Origin: Hyphococcus luteus
GTDB lineage: Bacteria; Pseudomonadota; Alphaproteobacteria; Caulobacterales; Parvularculaceae
Assembly: GCF_002943565.1 (NCBI RefSeq)
Contig: NZ_PJCH01000008.1
Span: 1-41,102 of the forward strand
Reading direction: 5' to 3'
DNA: 41,102 nt
Of the stretch, positions 26,069 through 35,197 are shown piece after piece. The position numbers and the translations under genes were made by a program. Each line of letters opens with the position of its first letter. Within the stretch, counting starts at the first letter, position 1. The notes beneath the pieces were generated by a model, which was not told the origin of the DNA, did no database searches, and saw only the letters and a list, made by a program, of their open reading frames with translations.

Positions 26069-26983
26069 TTACTTTTCGGCGCGGGCGCGGTCAAGGTTCG
26101 GACGGGTAAGATAGTCAAGCGCTGCTTCGAGAAAAATGTCATTCTGATCGCCTGTCACCATGTGCCGCGCGCCTTTTATCTCCGTATAATGGATATGAGG
26201 CGCAATATTGCAGAAATGCCTCGCGGCCTCTTGCGTGACAAGTTCGCTTTCACCGCCGCGCATGAAATGAACGGGAATTATCAGATTCGTCGCCGCTTCA
26301 GTCAGTTCGCGCTCAAATTCTTCGGGCTCAAGATAAAGCGTTTCGACAAAAGCCGGATCCCAATGCCAACGCCAACGCCCGTCTTCACCTTGACGCAAAT
26401 TTTTTTGGAGCCCGCCGGAACCGCTTGGCGAGCGGGTTTCCGTGTTTGGTCGCGGGAAGTGTGTCGAAAGGAATGCGGCGGCTTCGCTTACGTTTTCAAA
26501 TCCGCGTCTTGCGCTTTCGAGCATAAAGTTTCGAATTGATCCAAACCCATGCTCGCTGATTTTCGGGGCGACGTCGACCAGGGTAAGGGAAGCAAACGCT
26601 TCCTGACGGATTTTGCCCGCAGCCACGAGCGCGGCAACGCCGCCAAGCGATGCGCCGATAAAATGCGGCTTGACCCCGATTCGGCCTTCCACCCAGTCGC
26701 TGAGAACGAGCGCGTCCCGGGCATAATCAGTATAGGAATAGGTCCTGTCCGGCGCGCGGTCGCTGTCTCCGTGTCCGCGCAGATCGGCGCAGAGAACAAA
26801 ATAACCTTCTCTGGCGAAGGCGGACGCGGCGGCTGACCAAGCGTGCCGCGTTTGACCCCCGCCGGGCGAAAGAATGATCGCGCCGTTATCCGCCCAGCCG
26901 AATTGGTTGGCGACGAGCGTGCACCCGTCAAATGAGGTAATGGCGATGGTTTCTAATTTGCTCTCTTCCTGATCATGCGTCAT
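26069..26983 (-). CDS. Alpha/beta hydrolase
   Basis: A 304-residue alpha/beta hydrolase. The nucleophile is S112 (GASLGG), the acid is probably E247 in GGESELVT (Glu instead of the commoner Asp), and the base is H274 (GARHMVTGDQND). The oxyanion segment is SPGGGQTRHAW, and RGHGDSD follows the early strand. It resembles general esterase-like hydrolases more than the meta-fission hydrolase at 11223. It might cleave a CoA thioester or an ester form of the substrate; the reaction cannot be read from sequence. It lies downstream of the second ligase on the same strand, 130 bases away. Confidence 0.82.
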   Translation of the reverse strand: MTHDQEESKLETIAITSFDGCTLVANQFGWADNGAIILSPGGGQTRHAWSAAASAFAREGYFVLCADLRGHGDSDRAPDRTYSYTDYARDALVLSDWVEGRIGVKPHFIGASLGGVAALVAAGKIRQEAFASLTLVDVAPKISEHGFGSIRNFMLESARRGFENVSEAAAFLSTHFPRPNTETRSPSGSGGLQKNLRQGEDGRWRWHWDPAFVETLYLEPEEFERELTEAATNLIIPVHFMRGGESELVTQEAARHFCNIAPHIHYTEIKGARHMVTGDQNDIFLEAALDYLTRPNLDRARAEK

Positions 26984-27113
26984 CGGCGAGGGTTCCGTCT
27001 ATCCCACCAGGAATGCCCAATCTGCAACAAATTCATCGCAAGAAGTCGTAACGCGTCTAGGGTGAAGGCAATCAACATCAAGTCAGAGCTCCTACAGCGA
27101 CTCTGTAGCGGAA

Positions 27114-28682
27114 TTATTCATTCCAAGGCAACGCGACATTGTCGGAAATATATGTTTTGAGATCGCGTTTTTGCAATTTGCCAGTGATGGTGCGCGGCAA
27201 TTCATCCATGAACGTAAAGTATTTCGGGCATTCCTGCTTGCTGAGGTTTTTTAAACAATGGGCGTTCAGTTTCTCGATACATTCCGCATTGCCGAATTGA
27301 ATCCCCTTTCGCAATACAACAGCGGCGACAACGGCTTCGCCCCAGCGCGGATGGGGAACGCCAACGACGGACGATTCAGCAACAATTTCATTTTCCGCGA
27401 GCACCGCCTCAATCTGCGCGGGAAAGACATTTACGCCGCCAGTGTTGATAAGAAAGTTACGGCGGTCAAGAAGATATACATATCCGTTCTCGTCAACGCG
27501 TCCAATGTCGTTTGTTTTCAACCAGCCATCGGCGTTCAACACGTCCGCCGTTTCTTCCGGCTGGTTGAGGTAGCCGCTCATGATCGTATCGCTTTTGAGG
27601 TAGATAACGCCCGCCTCGCCCGTGGGAAGCGCCTCGCCTTTGTCGTTGCAGATTTTGTAGTCGACGAACGCCGCAAACCGGCCAGACGAACGCAAAATGT
27701 GTTCCTCGCCGGCGAGGGCCCTTTTATGGTCGTCCGGTTGGAGAAAGCATGCCCAGGCGACGCACTCTGTCATCCCGTAAAGTTGAACGAGATTGACGCC
27801 CAGGGTATCGACAGTTCGCCGGATTAACGTCGGCGCCGCCGGGGCAGATCCATAAGCAATCGTTCGCAGAGAAGGGAGCGCGAGGTCGTTTTCCTGAAGA
27901 TAATCGAGCACCGTCGGTATCATTGCTGGAACAAGCAGCGCAACCGTAGCTTTGTGCCTGTTGATGTCCTCAACGCAACTTGCAACGTCGAAAACATCCG
28001 TCGGAATAATTGTTCCTGAACCGGCAGCAAGGCCAAATATGCCGCCGGCAACGGCGACCCACGCCGATTGCGCAGGCATGTAATATCGGTCGTTCGCGGA
28101 TATGCCGTAATAGTGCGGCGCGTAAGTGATTTCAGTAAGGATTGCCTTATGAGACAGGATGACGGCTTTGGGATGCGCCGTGGCGCCGGATGTGTATGTG
28201 TGCAAAAGAGGCGCGTTTTCGGCGAACTCAGTCGTCGTGAAATCCGGCGCATTTTCAATAAGGAACTCGTAATCCACGTCGAAGCCATGATCGTCGCCGA
28301 GCCCGATGACGTCAATGGACAATGCAGTCAACTCGTCGCTGCGAGACTCGATCAACGGCCAGCACTTGTCCTGCACGACACAGACCGTGACGCCGCTGTT
28401 TTTGAGGACGTGGAGCATTTCACGCGCACTGTACCGCCAGTTTACGCCCACGCGGACTGCGCCTATAATCATGCAGGCGAAGAAGTGCTCATATATCTCG
28501 ATGCACTCTTTAGCCAGAATAGCAACGCGGTCGCCCGGTTTGACGCCGCGCGCCTGAAGAGCGCCGGCCAGGGCGAGGGACCGGCGATATATCTCCGACC
28601 ATGTAATGGTGCGTTCGCCCTGATAATAGGCGATCTTATCCGGGTAATGTTCTGCGCATCGGCGTAAATTATCTCGTAGCAT
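27114..28682 (-). CDS. AMP-forming acyl-CoA synthetase (second ligase)
   Basis: A 522-residue ANL-superfamily ligase with YTSGATAHPKAVILSH (from about residue 162), LYGMTE (301), GWLKTND (386) and the catalytic K502 in TITGKLQKRDLK. The usual TGD of the adenylation motif reads TND, and the usual SGTTG is SGATA, so this is a divergent branch. It may supply the CoA ester that the IpfD-like route needs or activate a side-chain acid; the ligase at 17234 is an equal candidate. ATG 28682 has GGAA six bases upstream; ATG 28688 directly abuts that site. It lies between the hydrolase and the second receptor, all on the minus strand. Confidence 0.88.
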   Translation of the reverse strand: MLRDNLRRCAEHYPDKIAYYQGERTITWSEIYRRSLALAGALQARGVKPGDRVAILAKECIEIYEHFFACMIIGAVRVGVNWRYSAREMLHVLKNSGVTVCVVQDKCWPLIESRSDELTALSIDVIGLGDDHGFDVDYEFLIENAPDFTTTEFAENAPLLHTYTSGATAHPKAVILSHKAILTEITYAPHYYGISANDRYYMPAQSAWVAVAGGIFGLAAGSGTIIPTDVFDVASCVEDINRHKATVALLVPAMIPTVLDYLQENDLALPSLRTIAYGSAPAAPTLIRRTVDTLGVNLVQLYGMTECVAWACFLQPDDHKRALAGEEHILRSSGRFAAFVDYKICNDKGEALPTGEAGVIYLKSDTIMSGYLNQPEETADVLNADGWLKTNDIGRVDENGYVYLLDRRNFLINTGGVNVFPAQIEAVLAENEIVAESSVVGVPHPRWGEAVVAAVVLRKGIQFGNAECIEKLNAHCLKNLSKQECPKYFTFMDELPRTITGKLQKRDLKTYISDNVALPWNE

Positions 28683-28776
28683 TCGCATTTCCGTAGTTGA
28701 GCGGCAGCCACCCGCGATGTCGCTTACTGAGCAGCGGCATGAAAATAATCCAGAGAAATCGGCGCGACTGACTATT

Positions 28777-31062
28777 CTAGAAAGAAACCAATACTTCGCC
28801 TCCGATCACGCGCCCCTTGTTTAAACCAGCATAGGTGCCTAGCTGGCCCGGCGGGAACGCAAGCGGATTTTCAGAACCTTCCGTCACGTCGTTAAGCAGA
28901 TTCTTGCCGTATACAGAGAAGCGAATATTCTCATTATTTGGAGAAAAGCTTATGGAGGCGCTCAAAATATCCCCGGGGCTCAGAACGCCGACATTGTTAT
29001 CCGAATAGTATGATCTATCACGATGATTAAAGTTCATTCGCGCCGTCGCATTGCCAATGTCGCTTACCGGAAGATCCATGATAGCGCCCACACCGTACGT
29101 CCACTTCGGTGCGCGAGGCAGTTCCAGATTAAGATCAACGTCATCAACCGACCCGTCCTGGGTGATATCAAACAGCACCTCGGTGTATTTCGCGTCCGTG
29201 TGACCGGCAAATCCGGTAAGAACGAAGTTATCTGTAATGAAGAACTGTCCGTCGATTTCAAATCCACGAATGCGTGCGTCCGCAGTGTTTGCGATGATCT
29301 GGATCAGACCGCTGACAGGATCGGGGAAAATAACTTCGCGTTGCATGTCCTCTACGGCATTCCAGTAGACCGCAGCGTTCACGGTGGCGCGGCCCGAGAG
29401 GGTTTGCGCCTTCAGACCCAATTCGAACGCATCGATTGTTTCCTGATCGAACGGGCCGGGCAGGGCCACAGGCGATGTGTTGCGCAGATTGTAACCGCCC
29501 GACCGATTGCCGCGCGACCAGTGAAAATACGTTTGCGCATCCTCATGAAAATTCCACTGGAAACCAATCTTTGGGCTTAAAGCAGAGAAGTCTTCTTCGG
29601 GATCGAAGGCGGGATCGGCGTTGACGTTGAATAGGCAATCTCCCGCCGGGAGGTTGCACGCGCCCGGAGGGATATCGAAATCATTCGGCGACGGCGGCCC
29701 CGGTACGATCGTTGCGATGTCGACGCTCTTTTCCTCATAGGAATACCGCAACCCTAAAAGAAGGGACAGGCTCGGCGTTAGGGCGACATCGACTTGGCCG
29801 AATACGCCATAGGTCTGATGATCCTGGATTCCGCCGCCGTAAAACGAAAGGGGCCCCGGGATCGTTCCCATTGCTTGTCCCGGCGCAAGTATCGGGTCCT
29901 GAAAAAGAAACCGGACTTCCTCATAAAGAACGTCCTGACTGAAATAGTAAAGCCCGAGAGTCAGCTCGACGACGTCGGCAAACGTTCCAGCAAATCGCAG
30001 TTCGTTACTGATTTGATCTTGCTCAGTGTATTCGCCAAATTTGAAATAATCGACGGCGGTGCTGTCCGGGTCGAAAATTGAACGGGAATCGAATCTGCGC
30101 CATCCGAAGATATTGGTGATCGTGCCATCGCCGAAAGCGACATCCAGATTTGCTTCGGCGGTCACCATGTCCCATTCCTGGTTCAGGAAACCCGGATTGC
30201 CGATTTCAAGATCGAATGTGTCGCGATCGTAAAGCGCACGATTTTGTCCAACGCCATGGCCGTCTTCCGTTTCGCCATGTTCATAGCGGACGTAAAGATC
30301 GAAGGAATCGCCGAGCGTCAGCTCTATTGAAGGCCGGATTGAAAATGACTGGCCTGGGTTAAACTTCTCTCCAGTGGCGAGATTGGTGAACCAGCCCTGG
30401 TCGTCATTGAACATGCCAGAAATTTTCGCATTCAACACGCCGGGAATGACCGGTCCGGAAATGGCTGCCTGGTAAATTTGGTTGAGGCCTGTTTCCCATT
30501 GGGCTTTCGCTTTGATTTCGAATTCGTCTGAAGGGCGCTTCGTATTGATCAACACAGCGCCGCCGGTCACGTTGCGGCCAAACAATACGCCCTGAGGCCC
30601 GCGAAGGATTTCTATGCCCTCAAGGTCGAAAGTGTCGAATGTCGCGCCTGTCGTAATGCCGAGATACACGCCGTCGACAAACACACCGACCGCAGGATCG
30701 ATTGACGGAATCGAGCTATTTGATCCCAGGCCGCGAATTGAGAAGTTCAGGGCGCCGCCGACAGAATTGATGTTCTCCAAAGTCACATTCGGTTGGCTGA
30801 AACTAATATCTGATATGTCCTTGACGAAATAGGCGTCCAACTGCGTTTCGCCGTACGCGGTTACTGCAAGCGGCACATCTTGCACGTCCTCGGCTTCCGA
30901 TTTCTTTGTCGCCGTAACAACGATCGAATCACGGAGTGCGTCTGTCGCTTGTGCGTGCGCTGGCGTGAGGCTGATCCCCGCATTGTAAGCGAAAATTGAC
31001 CCGGCCAAAGCAAGTCCCAAGCGTCGACGATGCACGCTAATGTCCATATACCGATTTGCCAT
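28777..31062 (-). CDS. TonB-dependent outer-membrane receptor (second copy)
   Basis: A 761-residue receptor clearly paralogous to the one at 19148. The plug sequence (FSIRGLGSNSSIPSIDPAVG; EILRGPQGVLFGRNVTGGAV), the Cys-x7-Cys segment (GACNLPAGDCLF) and the EF-hand-like loop (DITQDGSVDDVD, residues 632-643) are all shared. The signal peptide ends in TPAHA and the TonB box region is DSIVVTATK. GGGAGG lies a few bases before the ATG. The barrel differs more than the plug, so the two may take related but different ligands. It is transcribed toward the second ligase. The 242 bases upstream, up to the SDR stop, hold no gene that I can recognise. Confidence 0.93.
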   Translation of the reverse strand: MANRYMDISVHRRRLGLALAGSIFAYNAGISLTPAHAQATDALRDSIVVTATKKSEAEDVQDVPLAVTAYGETQLDAYFVKDISDISFSQPNVTLENINSVGGALNFSIRGLGSNSSIPSIDPAVGVFVDGVYLGITTGATFDTFDLEGIEILRGPQGVLFGRNVTGGAVLINTKRPSDEFEIKAKAQWETGLNQIYQAAISGPVIPGVLNAKISGMFNDDQGWFTNLATGEKFNPGQSFSIRPSIELTLGDSFDLYVRYEHGETEDGHGVGQNRALYDRDTFDLEIGNPGFLNQEWDMVTAEANLDVAFGDGTITNIFGWRRFDSRSIFDPDSTAVDYFKFGEYTEQDQISNELRFAGTFADVVELTLGLYYFSQDVLYEEVRFLFQDPILAPGQAMGTIPGPLSFYGGGIQDHQTYGVFGQVDVALTPSLSLLLGLRYSYEEKSVDIATIVPGPPSPNDFDIPPGACNLPAGDCLFNVNADPAFDPEEDFSALSPKIGFQWNFHEDAQTYFHWSRGNRSGGYNLRNTSPVALPGPFDQETIDAFELGLKAQTLSGRATVNAAVYWNAVEDMQREVIFPDPVSGLIQIIANTADARIRGFEIDGQFFITDNFVLTGFAGHTDAKYTEVLFDITQDGSVDDVDLNLELPRAPKWTYGVGAIMDLPVSDIGNATARMNFNHRDRSYYSDNNVGVLSPGDILSASISFSPNNENIRFSVYGKNLLNDVTEGSENPLAFPPGQLGTYAGLNKGRVIGGEVLVSF

Positions 31063-31304
31063 CGTATCCTCCCAGAGGCCTGCTTGAATTATATTGTTCG
31101 CGTGCGCTGGATGGTGGTTCGGATGACATTAATTTCTCAAGGCGTTAATCAAAATAACTGATATCTATAAGATGAATACCATTGGACGGACATATCGTCT
31201 GACGGGCTGGAACATGACCGCGCGTATGACGGCATCCTGGTGCTTGAGGAATATTCGCTGCGGCGCAGCAAATACCACCCGGCCATAATTGCGAATTGCG
31301 GGAG

Positions 31305-32072
31305 TTAAACCGATGCACCGCCATCAATAATGATATTTTGACCAGTCAAAAAAGAAGAGCCTGGGCTAGCGAGAAACACCACCATCGGCGCGATGTCCTC
31401 AGGCAGGCCAAGGCGTCCGACAAAAGTTTCACGTTCAAAAGCGGCCTTTAGTTTTGGATTGGCGATCGTCGACTTCGAAAAATCGGTTTCGATCACGCCA
31501 GGCGAAATTGCATTGACTCTGATATTGCTTGGGCCCAGTTCACGAGCGTAGTTTCGCGCCAACTGGAGCATCGCCGCTTTGGACACGGAATAGGCGCCAA
31601 TGTTATCATAGGCGCGCATTCCGCCAATTGAAGCGATGTAGATGATCGAGCCGCCGCCGATACGCTCCATATGCGGGGCCGATGAACGGGTGAGCCAGTG
31701 CGCAGAGAGAATGTTACTTTTTAGCAGCGCCTCGAAGTCCTTGTCGGGAGCGTCGCGCAGCGGACCAAAATAGGGCGACGAGGCGGCATTGCAGACGAGA
31801 CAGTCGAGACGTCCGAAGGCTGCGACTGCGGCCTCTACGAGGTTTTGCAACGCCTGTTTTTCAGCAATATCGGCCTCGAATGGAACCGCGACAACTCGGC
31901 CTTGCGCCTTGTTTATCTGATTGGCGGCGGCTTCGCAGGCGGCGGCGCGCCTGGAAGAAATCATCACGTTGTAGCCTGCGCTCGCCAGCTGATTTGCGAT
32001 GGCGTTTCCAATGCCGCGCGACGATCCCGTAACGATAGCGGCCCGACCTGTTTTTTCAATCCTCGTCGCCAT
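31305..32072 (-). CDS. Short-chain dehydrogenase/reductase
   Basis: A 255-residue classical SDR with TGSSRGIG (residues 15-22), CNAA (94-97), and catalytic S148, Y161 and K165 (YIASIGG ... YSVSK). The C-terminus FLTGQNIIIDGGASV is standard. Candidate roles are a hydroxyacyl-CoA dehydrogenase or a cis-dihydrodiol dehydrogenase for one of the Rieske oxygenases; no BphB/BenD-type enzyme is present elsewhere in the window. Its ATG directly follows the LysR stop codon (TAG then ATG), so the two are translated from one message, an unusual arrangement for a regulator and an enzyme. Confidence 0.88.
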   Translation of the reverse strand: MATRIEKTGRAAIVTGSSRGIGNAIANQLASAGYNVMISSRRAAACEAAANQINKAQGRVVAVPFEADIAEKQALQNLVEAAVAAFGRLDCLVCNAASSPYFGPLRDAPDKDFEALLKSNILSAHWLTRSSAPHMERIGGGSIIYIASIGGMRAYDNIGAYSVSKAAMLQLARNYARELGPSNIRVNAISPGVIETDFSKSTIANPKLKAAFERETFVGRLGLPEDIAPMVVFLASPGSSFLTGQNIIIDGGASV

Positions 32073-33113
32073 CTAAGTTCTTTTGTCCCTCTCCCGGGCC
32101 GCATTCTTCAAGCGGTGTCGCCGTACCTGGTTGTTTTTGTCGGCCCTCATGAACTTCTCTACGCCTTCTTCCCACTGAATATCCTGAACGATGGAGAAAA
32201 TTTGCTCCCGCAACCATCGGTGCGCAGGGTCTTTATGAAACCGCTCATGCCAAAGCATTTTTACTTCGATTGACGGCAACTTTATTGGATGCTCGTAGCC
32301 GCGAACGCCGGCCGGGCCGTCCTTTAGGGCGACGCCGAACGCGCGCGGCACTGTCGCCAGCAAATCCGTATTGGAAACGATGTGAGGGATAGACATGAAA
32401 TTGGGCACTCGGACTTTTATCTTGCGCTCGATGCCGAGTGCTTCGAAATTCTGTTCAAGTAGGTAGAAATGGCCTGTGCCTCGCGCCTCCGCGACAACGT
32501 GACCGGCTCCTTTGAACGCCGCCATTGAAACGCCTTCGGCTCTCTCGGGATGGTCCTTCCGCGCCAGGCAGATGTAATCCGTCGAAAAAAGCTTGCGCTG
32601 AAAGAATCCTACATCCAGATAAGGCATGTATGCGATGGCGAGTTCCGCAAGGCCGCTTTTCAGAGCGTCTGGCGTTTCATGAGTCGGGAGATTAATTGCC
32701 CGAAACGATATTGACGGACCGAAGCGTGAAAAAGCGCGAATGATCGACGGAAGTATTGTCGTCTCCCCAATGTCCGTCATGATAATTGTGAACGTGCGCT
32801 TATCCGTATAAGGATCAAATTCTCGGACATCTTTCAGGCCTCGCTCGATCGTATCAAGCGCGTCGCGGATGTAGGGATATAGACTCTCCGAAAACGGCGT
32901 TGGTGCCACTCCGTGGCTTTCGCGCACAAAAAGGGGATCGCCCAGAGTGTCGCGGAGCTTTCCGAGCTGCCCGCTGGCCGACGACTGCGTCACGCCAAGT
33001 TCTTCAGCGGCCCGTGACACGTTACCCATACGCATGACAGCGTCGAAAACTCTCAAGAGGTTGAGGTCCAACCCTCTGATATTTAATGCGGCGATATCAT
33101 TTATCTTCGACAC
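32073..33113 (-). CDS. LysR-family transcriptional regulator
   Basis: A 346-residue LTTR. The N-terminal winged helix-turn-helix is at about residues 15-75 (LDLNLLRVFDAVMRMGNVSR; AAEELGVTQSSASGQLGKL). The effector domain begins at FTIIMTDIGETTILPSI, a pattern seen in the NahR/LinR/NodD group that responds to aromatic compounds. It is divergent from the oxygenase alpha gene at 33326, the usual position for an LTTR activating the neighbouring operon. A basic tail (about residues 325-346) extends past the normal length of about 300-310. The SDR gene is coupled to it downstream. Confidence 0.92.
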   Translation of the reverse strand: MSKINDIAALNIRGLDLNLLRVFDAVMRMGNVSRAAEELGVTQSSASGQLGKLRDTLGDPLFVRESHGVAPTPFSESLYPYIRDALDTIERGLKDVREFDPYTDKRTFTIIMTDIGETTILPSIIRAFSRFGPSISFRAINLPTHETPDALKSGLAELAIAYMPYLDVGFFQRKLFSTDYICLARKDHPERAEGVSMAAFKGAGHVVAEARGTGHFYLLEQNFEALGIERKIKVRVPNFMSIPHIVSNTDLLATVPRAFGVALKDGPAGVRGYEHPIKLPSIEVKMLWHERFHKDPAHRWLREQIFSIVQDIQWEEGVEKFMRADKNNQVRRHRLKNAARERDKRT

Positions 33114-33199
33114 AGTTGTTTACTCTTGCCAAGCCCTATGATGTCTATGGCTTTGAGGGTGACGGCGTCAAGGAAATTGGGTGTGCTCGATAGCGAAAA

Positions 33200-33215
33200 G
33201 ATGTTTCGAACCATC
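33200..33215 (+). promoter_or_regulatory. Palindrome in the LysR/oxygenase divergent region
   Basis: GATGTTTCGAACCATC is an imperfect dyad (14 of 16 bases symmetrical) centred on TTCGAA, midway between the LysR gene and the oxygenase operon. It lies about 110 bases from the oxygenase start, in the range of an LTTR site. It does not fit the strict T-N11-A form, so assignment as the LysR site is tentative. AAAGGA before the ATG at 33326 is the ribosome binding site. Confidence 0.4.
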
Positions 33216-33325
33216 GCTCAGGCACGCCAATAACATTGCGCACAGGCATTAGTTTGGCGGAGAGTGGCGTCGGTCAGTTTAAATGACCTCGGGATATTGG
33301 CGAGGAAGCGCGAAAGGAAATTGCG

Positions 33326-34588
33326 ATGACAGCTCAAAGCGCGATTGACTATTCAACGATTGTTAATAATGGAATTATTAACAGCCGTGTATACAACGAC
33401 GAAAGAATTTTCGAAGACGAGATAAAGAAGATTTTTCATGAAGGTTGGAGTTTCGTCGCGCATGAATCGGAGGTGCCGAAACCCGGCGATTACGTTCGGC
33501 GCAGCATCGGCAGGGAACCATATCTTGTTGTCCGTAATCGCGACGGCGAAGTGAATGTTATATCGAACAAATGCACGCATCGCGGCACTCTTCTGTGTCA
33601 AGAAGAAAAAGGAAATGTCCGCGGCGCAATTACCTGTTGGTACCACGGTTGGGTGTTCGGACTGGATGGAGATTTAAAGTCGGTTCCTTATGGAGCTGGT
33701 TCGAGAGGTCTCGATCACAAATGTCTGCCAAAGGCGACTGTCGGAAATTACAGGGGCTTTATCTTCGCAACATTAAACCCAAACCCGATCAATTTTAGGG
33801 ATTATCTTGGCGAGGGCGCGAGCCTGATTGATCGCGCGGTAGAGTGTTCTCCAGTGGGAGAGATCCGATTAAATGCGGGCTGGGCGAAATTTCTGTACAA
33901 AACCAACTGGAAACTTCAATGCGAAAACAATATTGACGGCTACCATGTGAATTATGTTCACGCTTCGCTCGCTCGTTCTATCGAGTCGCGCTATAATGAA
34001 GCGGTCTTGGCCGGCGAGGACGAGCTGAAGACAACGGCTGTCGATTGGGGCAACGGGCATTCGGAACTGTTTCTCGCGGCGGGGTTTTCAAGCGACCTAG
34101 AGTGGCTTGGTTACAGCGATAAAAAGCCCATGAAGCCATTCGCAATTAAGTATTGCGACCAGCTTCGCGAGGCTTATGGCGACAATCGGGCGTCGCGAAT
34201 CATTCACGATGGGCCGCCGCACGCTTTAATCTTTCCCAACCTGTTTTTAGCAGAAACCAATATCGTCTATTACGAAGTCGACCAAGTTGGCGAAACCGTG
34301 CAGCGCCACACGCCGATGCTCCTTGAGGGTGTCTCCGACGAGATGAACACACGCATAATCCGACTTTGCGAGGCTGCTTTAGGCCCTTCGTCGTTTTTTC
34401 TTCCGGACGACGGTGTGATCACCGAGCGACAGCAAGCGGCATTCGAGGGAGTACCCATGGAGATTGACCTTCGAAGGGGCATGGGTCGGGAGAACAAAGA
34501 CGGCATGGGTTTGATGGAATCGCATGTAACCGACGAAGTCACTAATCGTGCGTTCTGGAGCCGGTACAGGGAAGTAATGACTGCCTAG
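33326..34588 (+). CDS. Rieske oxygenase alpha subunit, IpfA-like by context
   Basis: A 420-residue catalytic subunit. Its Rieske ligands are C83/H85 (CTHRG) and C104/H107 (CWYHGW). The mononuclear iron site has D204, H207 and H212 (NNIDGYHVNYVHASL), with the distal Asp at D361 or D362 (PDDGVITERQQ). It belongs to the broad phenylpropionate/benzoate-type branch and differs clearly from the alpha subunit at 2846. The order alpha, beta, thiolase-fold protein, DUF35 is that of ipfABDE, where the oxygenase acts on an aryl-acyl-CoA at the carbon bearing the side chain and its neighbour. AAAGGA lies about eight bases before the ATG. Base composition is low in GC relative to the meta-pathway genes. 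Confidence 0.9.
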   Translation: MTAQSAIDYSTIVNNGIINSRVYNDERIFEDEIKKIFHEGWSFVAHESEVPKPGDYVRRSIGREPYLVVRNRDGEVNVISNKCTHRGTLLCQEEKGNVRGAITCWYHGWVFGLDGDLKSVPYGAGSRGLDHKCLPKATVGNYRGFIFATLNPNPINFRDYLGEGASLIDRAVECSPVGEIRLNAGWAKFLYKTNWKLQCENNIDGYHVNYVHASLARSIESRYNEAVLAGEDELKTTAVDWGNGHSELFLAAGFSSDLEWLGYSDKKPMKPFAIKYCDQLREAYGDNRASRIIHDGPPHALIFPNLFLAETNIVYYEVDQVGETVQRHTPMLLEGVSDEMNTRIIRLCEAALGPSSFFLPDDGVITERQQAAFEGVPMEIDLRRGMGRENKDGMGLMESHVTDEVTNRAFWSRYREVMTA

Positions 34589-34653
34589 CCTGCGCCCGCC
34601 GGCAAAAGTCACGGATACATCTGAATTATAGCAGTTTGGATACGAGGTAGATT

Positions 34654-35142
34654 ATGGTTACCGATGAGGAATATCGAGATGTCTGCGAGCTCTTATTCCG
34701 GGAGGCTCGATTTGCAGATAATGCTCAGTATGATGAATGGGAAAGCCTGTTGACTGATGATATGGAGTATTGGGTTCCTATCAATCGCGATGATCCGGAT
34801 CCGGAATCTCAACTCTCACTTCTTTACGACAATCGTTCGCGTGTATCTACAAGAATTCGTATGCTAAAGACGGGCGTTCGGCATGCTCAAGTGCCGCCGT
34901 CGCCAATGACGCGGTTAATCTCGAACATTGAAGTGGAGCGCTTAACTGATAACGAATATAAAGTTTGCTCAGCGTTCATGCTTGGCGAATTGCAGATTCA
35001 ATCAACTAAGGACCTGCATTGGTGGATAGGAAGGACGGAGCATGTTTTGCGCCGCGTCGACGGAGGTCTGAAAATCTCCCGAAAGCGCGTTAACCTTATC
35101 AACTCCAATGAAGCAGTGCCGGCGCTGGCTTTTTTGATTTAA
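34654..35142 (+). CDS. Rieske oxygenase beta subunit, IpfB-like by context
   Basis: A 162-residue small subunit with the family opening CELLFREARFADNAQYDEWE then SLLTDDMEYWVPI, and the central RLISNIEVERL segment. It is the structural partner of the alpha subunit ending 65 bases upstream. GAGGT lies six bases before the ATG. It shares little with the beta subunit at 2349 beyond the family pattern, so the two oxygenases are not a recent duplication of one another. Confidence 0.9.
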   Translation: MVTDEEYRDVCELLFREARFADNAQYDEWESLLTDDMEYWVPINRDDPDPESQLSLLYDNRSRVSTRIRMLKTGVRHAQVPPSPMTRLISNIEVERLTDNEYKVCSAFMLGELQIQSTKDLHWWIGRTEHVLRRVDGGLKISRKRVNLINSNEAVPALAFLI

Positions 35143-35197
35143 CTCCTAATTTTTTTGAGTGAAGCATTAATAAATCGATATAATCAGCCGAATTGCA

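Noticed and set aside
31063-31304. Shared promoter motif with the other TonB receptor (CTGATATC near 18957 and 31157)
   Set aside because: The match is short, the spacing differs, and the orientation relative to the receptor genes is opposite.
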